NCBI RefSeq assembly: GCF_030646165.1
Contig: NZ_JAUTDO010000001.1
Location: forward strand, 1 to 64,000
Length of the DNA stretch: 64,000 nt
Direction of reading: 5' to 3'
DNA from: Conexibacter sp. CPCC 206217
GTDB taxonomy: Bacteria; Actinomycetota; Thermoleophilia; Solirubrobacterales; Solirubrobacteraceae
The notes beneath the pieces are model-generated. The model was not told where the DNA came from. It searched no databases and saw only the letters and a program-made list of their open reading frames with translations. This document shows positions 42,142 through 50,785 of the stretch, one piece after another. The position numbers were made by a program, and so were the translations under genes. The stretch's first letter is position 1. The number at the start of each line of letters is the position of its first letter.

Positions 42142-43904
42142 CCGCGCAGCGCAGCCAGGTCGACCCGATTCGCCTGGAGGTCTTTCGCAACGCCGTGACC
42201 GGGATCGCCGATGAGATGGCGATCACGATCATCCGCACCGCGCACTCGCAGATCGTCGCGGAGAGCATGGACTTCTCGACAGCGCTGGCGGACGGCGACG
42301 GCCGGCTGCTGGCGCAGGGCAACTGCACGCCGATGCACATGGGCTCCGTGCCCGAGGCGATGGAGCAGCTGATCGCGCGCCTCGGCGACGACATGCGCAG
42401 CGGCGACGTGTTCGTCTTCAACGACCCCGACGAAGGCGGGATGCATCTTCCCGACGTGTTCGTCGTGCGCCCCGTCTTCCACGATGACGTGCGGGTCGCG
42501 TTCACCGTTGCGATCGCGCACCAGTCGGACATCGGCGGGCGCGTCCCCGGGGGCAACGCGGTCGACTCGCGCGAGATCTTCGAAGAAGGCCTCCAGATCC
42601 CGATCCTGCGGCTGGAGCGCGACGGGGTCCGCAACGAGACGCTGCTGCGGATCCTCCGCAAGAACGTTCGCAACCCCGAGGTCGTACTCGGCGACATCGA
42701 GGCAGAGGTCGCGGCGTGCGCCGGCGGCGCCAGGCAGCTCGAGCAGCTCGTCCGTCAGCACGGCATCGAGCGCTTCAACGCGCTGGTCGAGGAGCTGATG
42801 GACTACAGCGAGGCGCTCGTTCGCAGTCGCCTCGCGGCATTGCCGAACGCGACCACCGCGTTCGTCGACTGGCTCGACGACGACGGCATGGGCAGCGCCC
42901 CTGTGCCCTTGCACGTCCGCGTGACGATCGCCGACGACGAGGCGCACTTCGACTTCACCGGCAGCGCGGACCAAGTGCGCTCGGCGCTCAACTGCACCGG
43001 TGCCTTCACGAAGTCGGCGAGCTTCGCGGCGCTGCAGGCCGCGCTCGGCGGCGACATCCCGGCGAACTCCGGCCTCTACCGGGCGGTGCGCTTCACGCTG
43101 CCGGAGCGCTCGATCGTCAACGGACGCCGCCCGGCCGCGCGCGCCGCGCGCGGCCTCGTCGGATACCGGCTGGTCGACGCGATCTGGGGCGCGATGTCGG
43201 AGATCCTGCCCGACACGATCCCCGCGGCCGGCGACGGCGGACCCAACAACCTCACGCTCGGCGTCACGCACGCGGACGGCAGCCAGTCGATCATCGTCGA
43301 CGCGCTCTTCGGTGCGTGGGGCGGCGGCTTCGGCCGCGACGGCCTCGACGGCGCCAGCCACCTCGCGGGCAACCTCTCCAACAGCCCGGTCGAGGAGCTG
43401 GAGCAGTCGGGCATCGTCGAGGTGCGGGAGTTCGCCTACGTCCCGGACACCGGCGGCGCCGGGCGCTGGCGCGGCGGCCTCTCGATCGCGCGCGAGATCC
43501 GCCTGCTCTCGCCCGGGATCCTGCAGGTGCGCTCGGACCGGCGCGAGCACCGGCCGTACGGGCTCGCCGGCGGCGAGCCCGGCGCGCCGTGCCTGAACAT
43601 CCTCGATCCCGGTCCGGGCGAGCGGCTGCTGCCGAGCAAGGTCGTGATCGAGCTGGCACCCGGGCAGATCCACCGTCACGTGACGGCTGGCGGCGGCGGC
43701 TACGGCAGTCCGCTCGCGCGCGATCCGCAGCGCGTGCTCGACGACGTGCTCGACGGCAAGGTGACCGCCGCCGCCGCGGCGCGCGACTACGGGGTCGTGA
43801 TCGGTCCGGACCTGGCCGTTGACGAGTCCGCGACGCGCGCGCGGCGCGCTGTCGACGGCGGGGCGCACGCGACGCCGCTCACCTTGGACAAAGGGACAAG
43901 ATGA
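42138..43904 (+). CDS. hyuB: hydantoinase/oxoprolinase B subunit (HyuB), copy 1
   Basis: A 588-residue HyuB. Motifs include ITIIRTAHSQIVAESMDFS, HMGSVPEAM, FNDPDEGGMHLPD, IAHQSDIGGRVPG (metal His/Asp) and GDGGPNNLTLG. With HyuA it forms the hetero-oligomeric enzyme. This copy lacks a linked gamma-like gene, unlike the second pair. It ends 93 bases before the binding-protein gene. Confidence 0.92.
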   Translation: MTAQRSQVDPIRLEVFRNAVTGIADEMAITIIRTAHSQIVAESMDFSTALADGDGRLLAQGNCTPMHMGSVPEAMEQLIARLGDDMRSGDVFVFNDPDEGGMHLPDVFVVRPVFHDDVRVAFTVAIAHQSDIGGRVPGGNAVDSREIFEEGLQIPILRLERDGVRNETLLRILRKNVRNPEVVLGDIEAEVAACAGGARQLEQLVRQHGIERFNALVEELMDYSEALVRSRLAALPNATTAFVDWLDDDGMGSAPVPLHVRVTIADDEAHFDFTGSADQVRSALNCTGAFTKSASFAALQAALGGDIPANSGLYRAVRFTLPERSIVNGRRPAARAARGLVGYRLVDAIWGAMSEILPDTIPAAGDGGPNNLTLGVTHADGSQSIIVDALFGAWGGGFGRDGLDGASHLAGNLSNSPVEELEQSGIVEVREFAYVPDTGGAGRWRGGLSIAREIRLLSPGILQVRSDRREHRPYGLAGGEPGAPCLNILDPGPGERLLPSKVVIELAPGQIHRHVTAGGGGYGSPLARDPQRVLDDVLDGKVTAAAAARDYGVVIGPDLAVDESATRARRAVDGGAHATPLTLDKGTR

Positions 43905-43921
43905 CCACCCCTCCAACTTCG

Positions 43922-43946
43922 TATGTTAGATCAGCGATCTGGCATA
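43922..43946. promoter_or_regulatory. 25-bp interrupted dyad upstream of ABC importer operon
   Basis: Inverted arms TATG and AGATC (43922-43932) mirror GATCT and CATA (43936-43946) around AGC. Only the 2-base spacers (TT, GG) do not pair. It lies 51 bases before the SBP start. It could be an operator, perhaps for the GntR protein, or an attenuating hairpin. Confidence 0.5.
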
Positions 43947-43997
43947 TCAAACCCGCAGTGCTGACAGCGACCACAGCCGGCGAGAGGTGACAAGCTA

Positions 43998-45239
43998 ATG
44001 GGCTTCGAAGATGCAACGACACGACGGGCGTTCGTGCGCGGCGGAGGGCGTCTCGCGCTGACCGCGGCGCTTGGCGGCGTGGGTGCGAACCTGCTCGCCG
44101 GCTGCGGCAGCGACTCGGGCGAGGCGGGCGCCACGGGCGCCACGGGCGCGGCCACCACCGCCGCGACGGCGCTCAAGCTCGGCTTCGCGATCGGCGAGTC
44201 GGGGCTGATGCAGCCGTTCGACGTCTCGGCGATGAACATGGCGAGACTCGCGATCGGCGACGGCCCGTCCGACCCCGCGTTCAGCACCACCGTCTCGGAC
44301 ACGAAGTCGAAGGTCGCAAACGCCGCGCGCGCCGCCGTCGACGTGCTGTCCGCGGGCGCCGACGTCGTGGTGGCGACCAGCGACTACGACCTCGGCGCGC
44401 CGATCGGGTTGACGTGCCAGCAGAGAGGCGTGCTCGCGATGTCGCCGTCGGCGGCGACGACCAAGTGGGGGCCGACCGGCATCGGCGACGTCGCCTTCAC
44501 GATGTCCAACTGCGCGCCGGCGCAGGCCGCCTGCGTCGCGCAATGGGCGTTCGAGCAGATGAGATGGCGCAGTTGCTACGTCCTGTGGGACACGAGCATC
44601 GCCTATCAGACCGACTTCAAGGCGGCCTTCGAGCAGGAGTGGACCAAGCGCGCTGGCAGAGCGGGCATCGTCGGCATCGACACGTTCTCGGCCAACGACG
44701 CCTCGATCGCCACACAGGTCAGCACGATCGGTCGCCTCGCCTCGCCGCCGGACTTCATCATGCTGATCTGCTACCCGCCACCGGCGGCGACCGCGCTGCG
44801 CCAACTGCGCTCCGGCGGTGTCGGCGTGCCCGTCGTGGGAGGCATCTCGATGGGCGGCGACTACTGGCTGAAGACCGTTCCGAACCTCAGCGACTTCTAC
44901 AACCCCGCGTACGCATCGCTGTGGGGCGACGATCCGAATCCGAGAGTGAATCAGCTCGTAGAGGCGTACAAGACGAAGTACGGCGAGGTCCCGCTGGTCT
45001 CCGACGCCTTCCTCGGCTACGCGATGGTCGAGGTGCTGCGCGCCGCCGCGCTGAAGGCGAAGTCAGGCGACAGCAAGGCGCTTGTCGCCGCGATGCCGAC
45101 GCTGAGCGATGTCGACACGATCGTCGGCAAGACGAGCTTCACCGCCGAGCAGCACTATCCCGCGACGCGTCCGATGATCATCGAGGGCGTCCAGGGCGGC
45201 AGACGCACGTTCGTGGCGACCGTCGCGCCCGAGTCCTGA
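43998..45239 (+). CDS. branched-chain-amino-acid-type ABC solute-binding protein
   Basis: A 413-residue Peripla_BP_6 protein. The N-terminus has a Tat-like twin Arg (TTRRAFVRGGGRLALTAAL) and a lipobox-like LLAGC, so it may be a folded-exported lipoprotein. The mature part opens LKLGFAIGESGLMQPFD. It precedes LivG, LivF, LivH and LivM genes, so it is their receptor. GAGAGG lies upstream of ATG 43998. Around 7 of 17 mature arginines are AGA; the signal region uses CGN only. The substrate is probably the compound handled by HyuAB rather than leucine. Confidence 0.88.
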   Translation: MGFEDATTRRAFVRGGGRLALTAALGGVGANLLAGCGSDSGEAGATGATGAATTAATALKLGFAIGESGLMQPFDVSAMNMARLAIGDGPSDPAFSTTVSDTKSKVANAARAAVDVLSAGADVVVATSDYDLGAPIGLTCQQRGVLAMSPSAATTKWGPTGIGDVAFTMSNCAPAQAACVAQWAFEQMRWRSCYVLWDTSIAYQTDFKAAFEQEWTKRAGRAGIVGIDTFSANDASIATQVSTIGRLASPPDFIMLICYPPPAATALRQLRSGGVGVPVVGGISMGGDYWLKTVPNLSDFYNPAYASLWGDDPNPRVNQLVEAYKTKYGEVPLVSDAFLGYAMVEVLRAAALKAKSGDSKALVAAMPTLSDVDTIVGKTSFTAEQHYPATRPMIIEGVQGGRRTFVATVAPES

Positions 45240-45250
45240 GCGAAGCCGCG

Positions 45251-46003
45251 ATGGTCCCTCCTGCTGACCCTCTGCTGCAGGTCGCCGGCCTCACCGTGGC
45301 CTTCGGCGGCGTGCACGCGCTGCAAGACGTCTCGCTCGATGTCGCACGCGGCGAGACGCTCGGGCTGATCGGTCCCAACGGTGCGGGCAAGACGACGTTC
45401 CTGAACGCCGCGACGGGCTTCGTGCGTCCCACCGCCGGAACGATTCGGCTCGCGGGGACCGACGTCACGCGACTGTCAGCGCACAGACGCGCTCGCAGCG
45501 GCCTTGCGCGGACCTTCCAGGACGTGCGGCTGTTCGGCGCGCTGTCGGCCAGAGACAACGTCGCGGCCGCCGCGATCGGCGCCGGTTCGCGGCGGCGAGC
45601 GGCCGAACTGCAGGCCGATCGCCTCTTGGACCGTCTTGACCTCGGCGATCGCGCGGACGTCCAGGCGTCGGCGCTCGCTTACGGCGACGCGCGGCGGTTG
45701 AGCATCGCGCGGGCGCTCGCGATCGACCCGCAGGTCCTGATGCTCGACGAGCCCGCTGCCGGGCTCAACGACAGCGAGACGCGACGGCTCGGGCTAGCGG
45801 TGCGAGCGATCGTCGAGCAGCACGCGTGCGCGCTCGTCGTCGTGGAGCACGACATCGACTTCATCATGAGCGTCTGCACGCGGATCCACGTGCTCGATCA
45901 CGGTCGCACGCTGACCTCGGGCGATCCGGCGACGGTGCGAGCCGATCCGCAGGTCGTGGCCTCGTACTTCGGGGCGCGAGCGGAGGTGCCCTCGGATGCT
46001 TGA
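45251..46003 (+). CDS. livG: LIV-type ABC transporter ATPase 1
   Basis: A 250-residue ATPase. The Walker A is GPNGAGKTT, the Walker B region LMLDEPAAGLND, and the signature region SALAYGDARRLSIARAL is slightly divergent from the usual LSYG-QRR. A LivG-type VVEHDIDFIMSVC follows. ATG 45251 is 11 bases after the SBP stop. It overlaps LivF by 8 bases. Confidence 0.9.
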   Translation: MVPPADPLLQVAGLTVAFGGVHALQDVSLDVARGETLGLIGPNGAGKTTFLNAATGFVRPTAGTIRLAGTDVTRLSAHRRARSGLARTFQDVRLFGALSARDNVAAAAIGAGSRRRAAELQADRLLDRLDLGDRADVQASALAYGDARRLSIARALAIDPQVLMLDEPAAGLNDSETRRLGLAVRAIVEQHACALVVVEHDIDFIMSVCTRIHVLDHGRTLTSGDPATVRADPQVVASYFGARAEVPSDA

Positions 46004-46721
46004 AGTCAGCGGCCTACACGCGGGCTATGGATCGAGCAACGTGCTTCACGACGTCTCGCTGGACGTCGCCAGCGGCGCGGTCAGCGCCGTGGTCGGACCC
46101 AACGGAGCCGGCAAGAGCACGCTGCTGAACACGATCGCGGGCGCCGTCAGACCGCGTCGCGGAACGATCGTGTTCGACGGCGCCTCGACCGGCCGCGCAG
46201 CGCCCGAGGACCTCGCTGCACAAGGGATCGCGCTCGTCCCCGAGGGACGGCGCATCTTCGCGGGCCTCACCGTCGGTGACAATCTGAAGGTCGCCGCGGT
46301 CAGCTGCGGCCATCGCGGCGCCGAACTGGAGGCGTTGCGCGAGGAGGTGTTTGCGCTGTTCCCCGTTCTCAAGGAACGTCTCGGATCGGCCGGTGGCAGC
46401 CTCTCAGGCGGCCAACAGCAGCAGCTCGCGCTCGGTCGGGCGCTGATGACCAAGCCCCGGCTGCTGCTGCTGGACGAACCTTCGCTCGGCCTCGCGCCGC
46501 GCGTGGTCGACACCGTCTACGAGGGCCTCGCTACGTTACGCGCGCGCGGCATGTCGATGCTGCTGGTCGAGCAGAACGTCGGGCGCGCGCTCGAACTCGC
46601 GCAGCACGTCTTCGTGCTCAGCTCCGGGCGTGTGACGCTGTCGGGGACCCCGGCGGAGGTCGACGTCGGCGATCGGCTGGAACAGGCGTACTTCGGCGTG
46701 CGGGAGACGATGCCGTCGTGA
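45996..46721 (+). CDS. livF: LIV-type ABC transporter ATPase 2
   Basis: A 241-residue LivF-type ATPase. Motifs are GPNGAGKST, the signature LSGGQQQQLALGRAL and LLLDEPSLGLAPRVVD. It overlaps LivG at its start and LivH by a GTGA at its end. It would pair with LivG on the cytoplasmic face of the LivHM permease. Confidence 0.92.
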   Translation: MLEVSGLHAGYGSSNVLHDVSLDVASGAVSAVVGPNGAGKSTLLNTIAGAVRPRRGTIVFDGASTGRAAPEDLAAQGIALVPEGRRIFAGLTVGDNLKVAAVSCGHRGAELEALREEVFALFPVLKERLGSAGGSLSGGQQQQLALGRALMTKPRLLLLDEPSLGLAPRVVDTVYEGLATLRARGMSMLLVEQNVGRALELAQHVFVLSSGRVTLSGTPAEVDVGDRLEQAYFGVRETMPS

Positions 46722-47611
46722 CCGCCTTCGTGCAGGACGTCGTCAACGCGCTCAGCCTCGGCTCGGTCTACGCGCTCGTCGCGCTCGGCATCTCGCTGCA
46801 ATTCGGCATCATGAAGCTGATCAACTTCGCGCACGGTGAGCTGATCATGATCGCCGGCTACACGCTCGTCGCGTTCGGCGGGCACGTCTGGCTGCTGGCG
46901 GTCTTCGCCGCGGTGGCGGCCGCCGGCGTCGCCGCGGTGGTGATGGAGCGCGTCGCGTTCCGTCCGGTGCGCGGCTCAGACCCCTCGACCATGCTCGTGA
47001 CGTCGTTTGCCGTCAGCGTCCTGCTGCAGTCGCTCGCGATCTTCGCGCTCGGCGCGCAGAGCCGCCCGATCGTGTGGCCGGGCTTCGTCGGGGACTCGCT
47101 GCACGTCTTCGGGATACAGCTGCAGCTCCTCGATCTGATCGGGATCGCGGTCGCGGCGCTCGCACTCGCCGCGGTGAGCCTCTTCCTCTTTCGCACCTCG
47201 GCCGGCGTGCAGATGCGCGCCGTCGCCGAGGACTTCGGGATGGCTCGCCATGTCGGGGTGCGCGCGAACCGGACCGTGGCGACGGCGTTCGGGCTCAGCG
47301 GCGTGCTCGCGGGGCTCGCGGGCGCGATCTACCTCGCTCAGACGGCGAGCGTCAATCCGACCGTCGGCCTGCAGATCGTCGTGGTCGGCTTCGTCGCCAG
47401 CGTCCTCGGCGGTATCAGCTCGCTGCGCGGGGCGGTTGTCGGCGGACTGCTGCTGGGGGCGCTGACGGTCGCGCTGCAGGTCGTCCTCCCGGAGAGCGTC
47501 CGCGGGGCGCGCGACGCGTTCGTGCTGCTGATCGTGCTCGGCGTGCTGGTCCTGCGACCGCAAGGTCTCTTCGGCGACCGGGCCGTGTTCGGGCCGCTGG
47601 GCCGCTCATGA
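46718..47611 (+). CDS. livH: LIV-type ABC transporter permease 1
   Basis: A 297-residue LivH-type permease with about 8 hydrophobic helices. The start ALSLGSVYALVALGISLQFG and MKLINFAHGELIMI are diagnostic. GTG 46718 overlaps the LivF stop. It ends in an ATGA overlap with LivM. Confidence 0.92.
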   Translation: MTAFVQDVVNALSLGSVYALVALGISLQFGIMKLINFAHGELIMIAGYTLVAFGGHVWLLAVFAAVAAAGVAAVVMERVAFRPVRGSDPSTMLVTSFAVSVLLQSLAIFALGAQSRPIVWPGFVGDSLHVFGIQLQLLDLIGIAVAALALAAVSLFLFRTSAGVQMRAVAEDFGMARHVGVRANRTVATAFGLSGVLAGLAGAIYLAQTASVNPTVGLQIVVVGFVASVLGGISSLRGAVVGGLLLGALTVALQVVLPESVRGARDAFVLLIVLGVLVLRPQGLFGDRAVFGPLGRS

Positions 47612-48681
47612 GCTCGCGTCTGAAACAGCTCGCTCCGTGGCAGACGCCAGTCATGCTCGTACTCGTGCTGCTGCTGATCACGTTCGTCGCGCAGCTGTTC
47701 GGTTCCGCGTCGACGCAGAACACGATCGTGGAGCTGCTGGTGCTCGTCGTCGCCGTCGTGGCGCTGCATCTCTTCATCGGGCTCAGCGGCGTCTACTCCT
47801 TCGGGCACATGGCCTTCGCGGCGCTCGGCGGTTACGCGGCGGGGTTGCTGTCGATCCCATCGACGTTCAAGGGGGTGCTGCTGCCGCAGCTTCCCGGCTG
47901 GATCGCGTCGCTGGACGTGAGCACTCCGCTGGGACTGCTGATCGGAGGCGCCGTCGCGACGCTGTTCGCCGCGATCGTGGGACCGGCGGTGGTCAAGGTG
48001 AGCGGCGCCACAGCGTCGATCGTGACGCTCGCGATGCTGCTGATCGTGCGCGTCGTGCTCGGCAACGCCGACGACTTCACCGGCGGCTACCGCTCACTCA
48101 CGGGCATCCCGCTGGACCTCGGCGTCTTCGGCGTTCTGCTCGCGGCGGCGATCGTGATCGTGCTCGCGTTCGCGCTCCAGCGCTCCCGTCTGGGCGTGCG
48201 GCTCGTGGCGGCGCGCGAGGATCCCGCAGCGGCGCGTGCCGCCGGGATCGACGTCGATCGCGATCGCTACCTCGCGCTGCTGGCGAGCGCGTTCGTGATG
48301 GGCGTCGCTGGCGGCCTGTACGCGCACTACCTCGGCGCCATCAGCCCGGACACCTTCTACCTGCAGCTGGCGTTCCTGACCATCGCGATGCTCGTGGTCG
48401 GGGGTGTCGGCACGCTCTCGGGCGCGGTGCTCGGCGCCGCCGCGATCACGATCGTGACCGAGTTGCTGCGCAAGCTCGAAGGCGGCCATGACCTGCTCGC
48501 CCTCCATCTCGACGTGCCGGCCGGACTCGCAGAGGTCGTGCTCGCCGCGCTGATGCTCGTCGTGCTGATCGCCCGTCCGCGCGGAGCAACGGGCGGACGC
48601 GAGCTGCGCTTGGCGCGCGTGCGCAGGCGCGCACCGGCCATCGTCAGCTCGACGCCGGACAATCCAAGACCAGGACGTTGA
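47608..48681 (+). CDS. livM: LIV-type ABC transporter permease 2
   Basis: A 357-residue LivM-type permease with about 9 hydrophobic helices. LIGLSGVYSFGHMAFAALGGY and AAREDPAAARAAGIDVDRDRYL are family hallmarks. It directly precedes the second HyuA gene with 1 base between, so transport and HyuAB chemistry are on one message. Confidence 0.9.
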   Translation: MSSRLKQLAPWQTPVMLVLVLLLITFVAQLFGSASTQNTIVELLVLVVAVVALHLFIGLSGVYSFGHMAFAALGGYAAGLLSIPSTFKGVLLPQLPGWIASLDVSTPLGLLIGGAVATLFAAIVGPAVVKVSGATASIVTLAMLLIVRVVLGNADDFTGGYRSLTGIPLDLGVFGVLLAAAIVIVLAFALQRSRLGVRLVAAREDPAAARAAGIDVDRDRYLALLASAFVMGVAGGLYAHYLGAISPDTFYLQLAFLTIAMLVVGGVGTLSGAVLGAAAITIVTELLRKLEGGHDLLALHLDVPAGLAEVVLAALMLVVLIARPRGATGGRELRLARVRRRAPAIVSSTPDNPRPGR

Positions 48682-48682
48682 C

Positions 48683-50785
48683 TTGCCATACATATGTGGA
48701 GTGGACATCGGCGGCACGTTCACGGACTGCGTCGTGATCGACGAGCGCGGCGCCGTCACCCTTGCAAAGTCGCCGACGACCCCGCACGACTTCAGCGAGG
48801 GCTTCTTCGACGCGTTGGATCTGTGCGCGACGAAGCTCGGCCTCGAGGTCGAGCAGTTGCTGGCGCGCAGCGACGCGCTGTCGCACGGCACCACGGTCGC
48901 GACCAACGCCGTCGTCCAGGGACGCGGCGCGAAGGTCGGCTTGATCGCCACCGCCGGCCACGGCGACGCGATCCTGATGATGCGCTCGATCGGTCGCGTC
49001 GCCGGGCTGCCGCCGGCCGAGCTGCTGAGCTTCGCGCACACCAAGAAGCCCGCGCCGATCGTCCCGCGCGAATTGATTCGCGAGGTGCACGAACGGATCG
49101 ACTGCGACGGCGAGGTCGTCGTCGCGCTCGACGAGGACCAGACGCGAGCGGCGATCGCCGAGCTCGTCGAAGCTGGTGTGGACGGCATCGCGATCGCGCT
49201 GCTGTGGTCGTTTCGCAACCCCGATCACGAACGCCGAGTCGCGGAGCTGATCGCCGAGCAGGCACCCGACCTCTACGTGACGCGTTCCTCGGCGCTCGTC
49301 CCGATGCTCGGCGAGTACGAGCGGACGGCCGCAACGGTCTTGAACAACTTCGTCGGTCCGGAGACCAGCAGCTACATCCGCAGCATCGAGCAGAGAGCGC
49401 GCCGGCGCGGCCTGCGGGCGCCGTTCCAGCTGATGCAGTGCAACGGCGGGCTGACCTCCTCAGCGGAGGCCGCGAAGGCGCCGCTGCTGCTGCTCGAGTC
49501 GGGGCCGTGCGGCGGTGTGATCGGCTCCCAGTTCCTCGGCCGCGAGCTCGGCTACGAGAACGTGATCGCAACCGACATGGGCGGCACGACCTTCGACGTC
49601 GGGATCATCCACGCGGGACGCGCCGAGCGCACCGACCTCAGCACGCTCAACCAGTACCAGTACTACGTCCCTGCGATCGACATCCAGTCCGTCGGCGCCG
49701 GCGGCGGCAGCCTCGCGTGGTTCGACGAGACGAGCGCGACGATGCGCGTCGGCCCGCAGAGCGCGGGCTCCGAGCCGGGACCCGTCTGCTACGGCGCCGG
49801 CGGTACCGAGCCGACCGTTACGGATGCCGACGTCACGCTCGGCGTGATCGACCCGGCCTACTTCCTCGGCGGCGCCAAGACACTCGACGGCGACGCGGCG
49901 GTCGCCGCGGTCGCGCGCCTCGGCGAGCGCCTCGGGCTGGCGGCCGTGGAGACGGCCGCCGGCATCGTGCGGATCGCTGACCTTCACATGGCCCAGCTGA
50001 TCCGCCGGCTGACGATCGAGAAGGGGCACGACCCGCGCGACTTCGTCATGTTCAGCTACGGCGGCGCCGGCCCCAGCCACGCGAGCACCCTCGCACGCGA
50101 GCTGGGGATCGGCACCGTCGTCGTCCCACTCGCCAGCGCCGCATCGGTCTGGTCCGCATGGGGCGTCGCGTCCTCCGATGTCGTGCACGTCCATCAACGT
50201 GAGCAGCTGGCCGACTTCCCGCTCGACCTGCAGGCGCTCGCACCTGTCGTCGACGAGCTCCGTCGCGACGCGCGCGAACAGCTGCGGTCCGAGGGGTTCG
50301 CGGACGAGCAGATGAGCTTGCGGCTCGTCGCCGACGTGCGCCATCGCCTGCAGATCCATGTGATCGAGGTGCCGTTCCCCGCCGGGCCGCTCGATGTGTC
50401 GACGTCGGCAGCGTTGCTGACGGCGTTCGAGCAGCGCTACGAGTCGCTGTACGGCGCGGGGACCGCAAACGTGGAGGCCGGTGTCGAACTCGTGCGGTTG
50501 CGCTGCACCGCCTCCGCGGCAGCGGTGAAGCCCGTCCTGTCGGCGGCGCGAGCCACCGGTGACGACGCACCGCCGCCGCCCGCGAGCCGAACCGTCTGGT
50601 GGCCGGAGATCGGCGCTGCCGCCGAAACCGCGATCTACCGCGAGCACTCGCTGCGGCCCGGCGCGACGCTGCCCGGCCCGGCGATCGTCGAGCTCGACGT
50701 CACGACGATCGTCGTGCGCCCAGGCGACACGGCGACGGTCGACGACCACGGCAACATCGTCCTGACGATCGGGAGAGAGAGATGA
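48683..50785 (+). CDS. hyuA: HyuA-type subunit, copy 2 (acetone-carboxylase-like)
   Basis: A 700-residue HyuA paralogue. The start GVDIGGTFTDCVVID matches the ATP-binding domain, and SHGTTVATNAVVQG, QCNGGLTSS, ESGPCGGVIGS, TDMGGTTFDVGI and VGAGGGSLAWFD follow. TTG 48683 begins one base after the LivM stop and has AGGA upstream. It differs clearly from copy 1 and is followed by HyuB and a gamma-like gene, as in acetone/acetophenone carboxylase sets. Coupled by ATGA to HyuB. Confidence 0.92.
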   Translation: MPYICGVDIGGTFTDCVVIDERGAVTLAKSPTTPHDFSEGFFDALDLCATKLGLEVEQLLARSDALSHGTTVATNAVVQGRGAKVGLIATAGHGDAILMMRSIGRVAGLPPAELLSFAHTKKPAPIVPRELIREVHERIDCDGEVVVALDEDQTRAAIAELVEAGVDGIAIALLWSFRNPDHERRVAELIAEQAPDLYVTRSSALVPMLGEYERTAATVLNNFVGPETSSYIRSIEQRARRRGLRAPFQLMQCNGGLTSSAEAAKAPLLLLESGPCGGVIGSQFLGRELGYENVIATDMGGTTFDVGIIHAGRAERTDLSTLNQYQYYVPAIDIQSVGAGGGSLAWFDETSATMRVGPQSAGSEPGPVCYGAGGTEPTVTDADVTLGVIDPAYFLGGAKTLDGDAAVAAVARLGERLGLAAVETAAGIVRIADLHMAQLIRRLTIEKGHDPRDFVMFSYGGAGPSHASTLARELGIGTVVVPLASAASVWSAWGVASSDVVHVHQREQLADFPLDLQALAPVVDELRRDAREQLRSEGFADEQMSLRLVADVRHRLQIHVIEVPFPAGPLDVSTSAALLTAFEQRYESLYGAGTANVEAGVELVRLRCTASAAAVKPVLSAARATGDDAPPPPASRTVWWPEIGAAAETAIYREHSLRPGATLPGPAIVELDVTTIVVRPGDTATVDDHGNIVLTIGRER

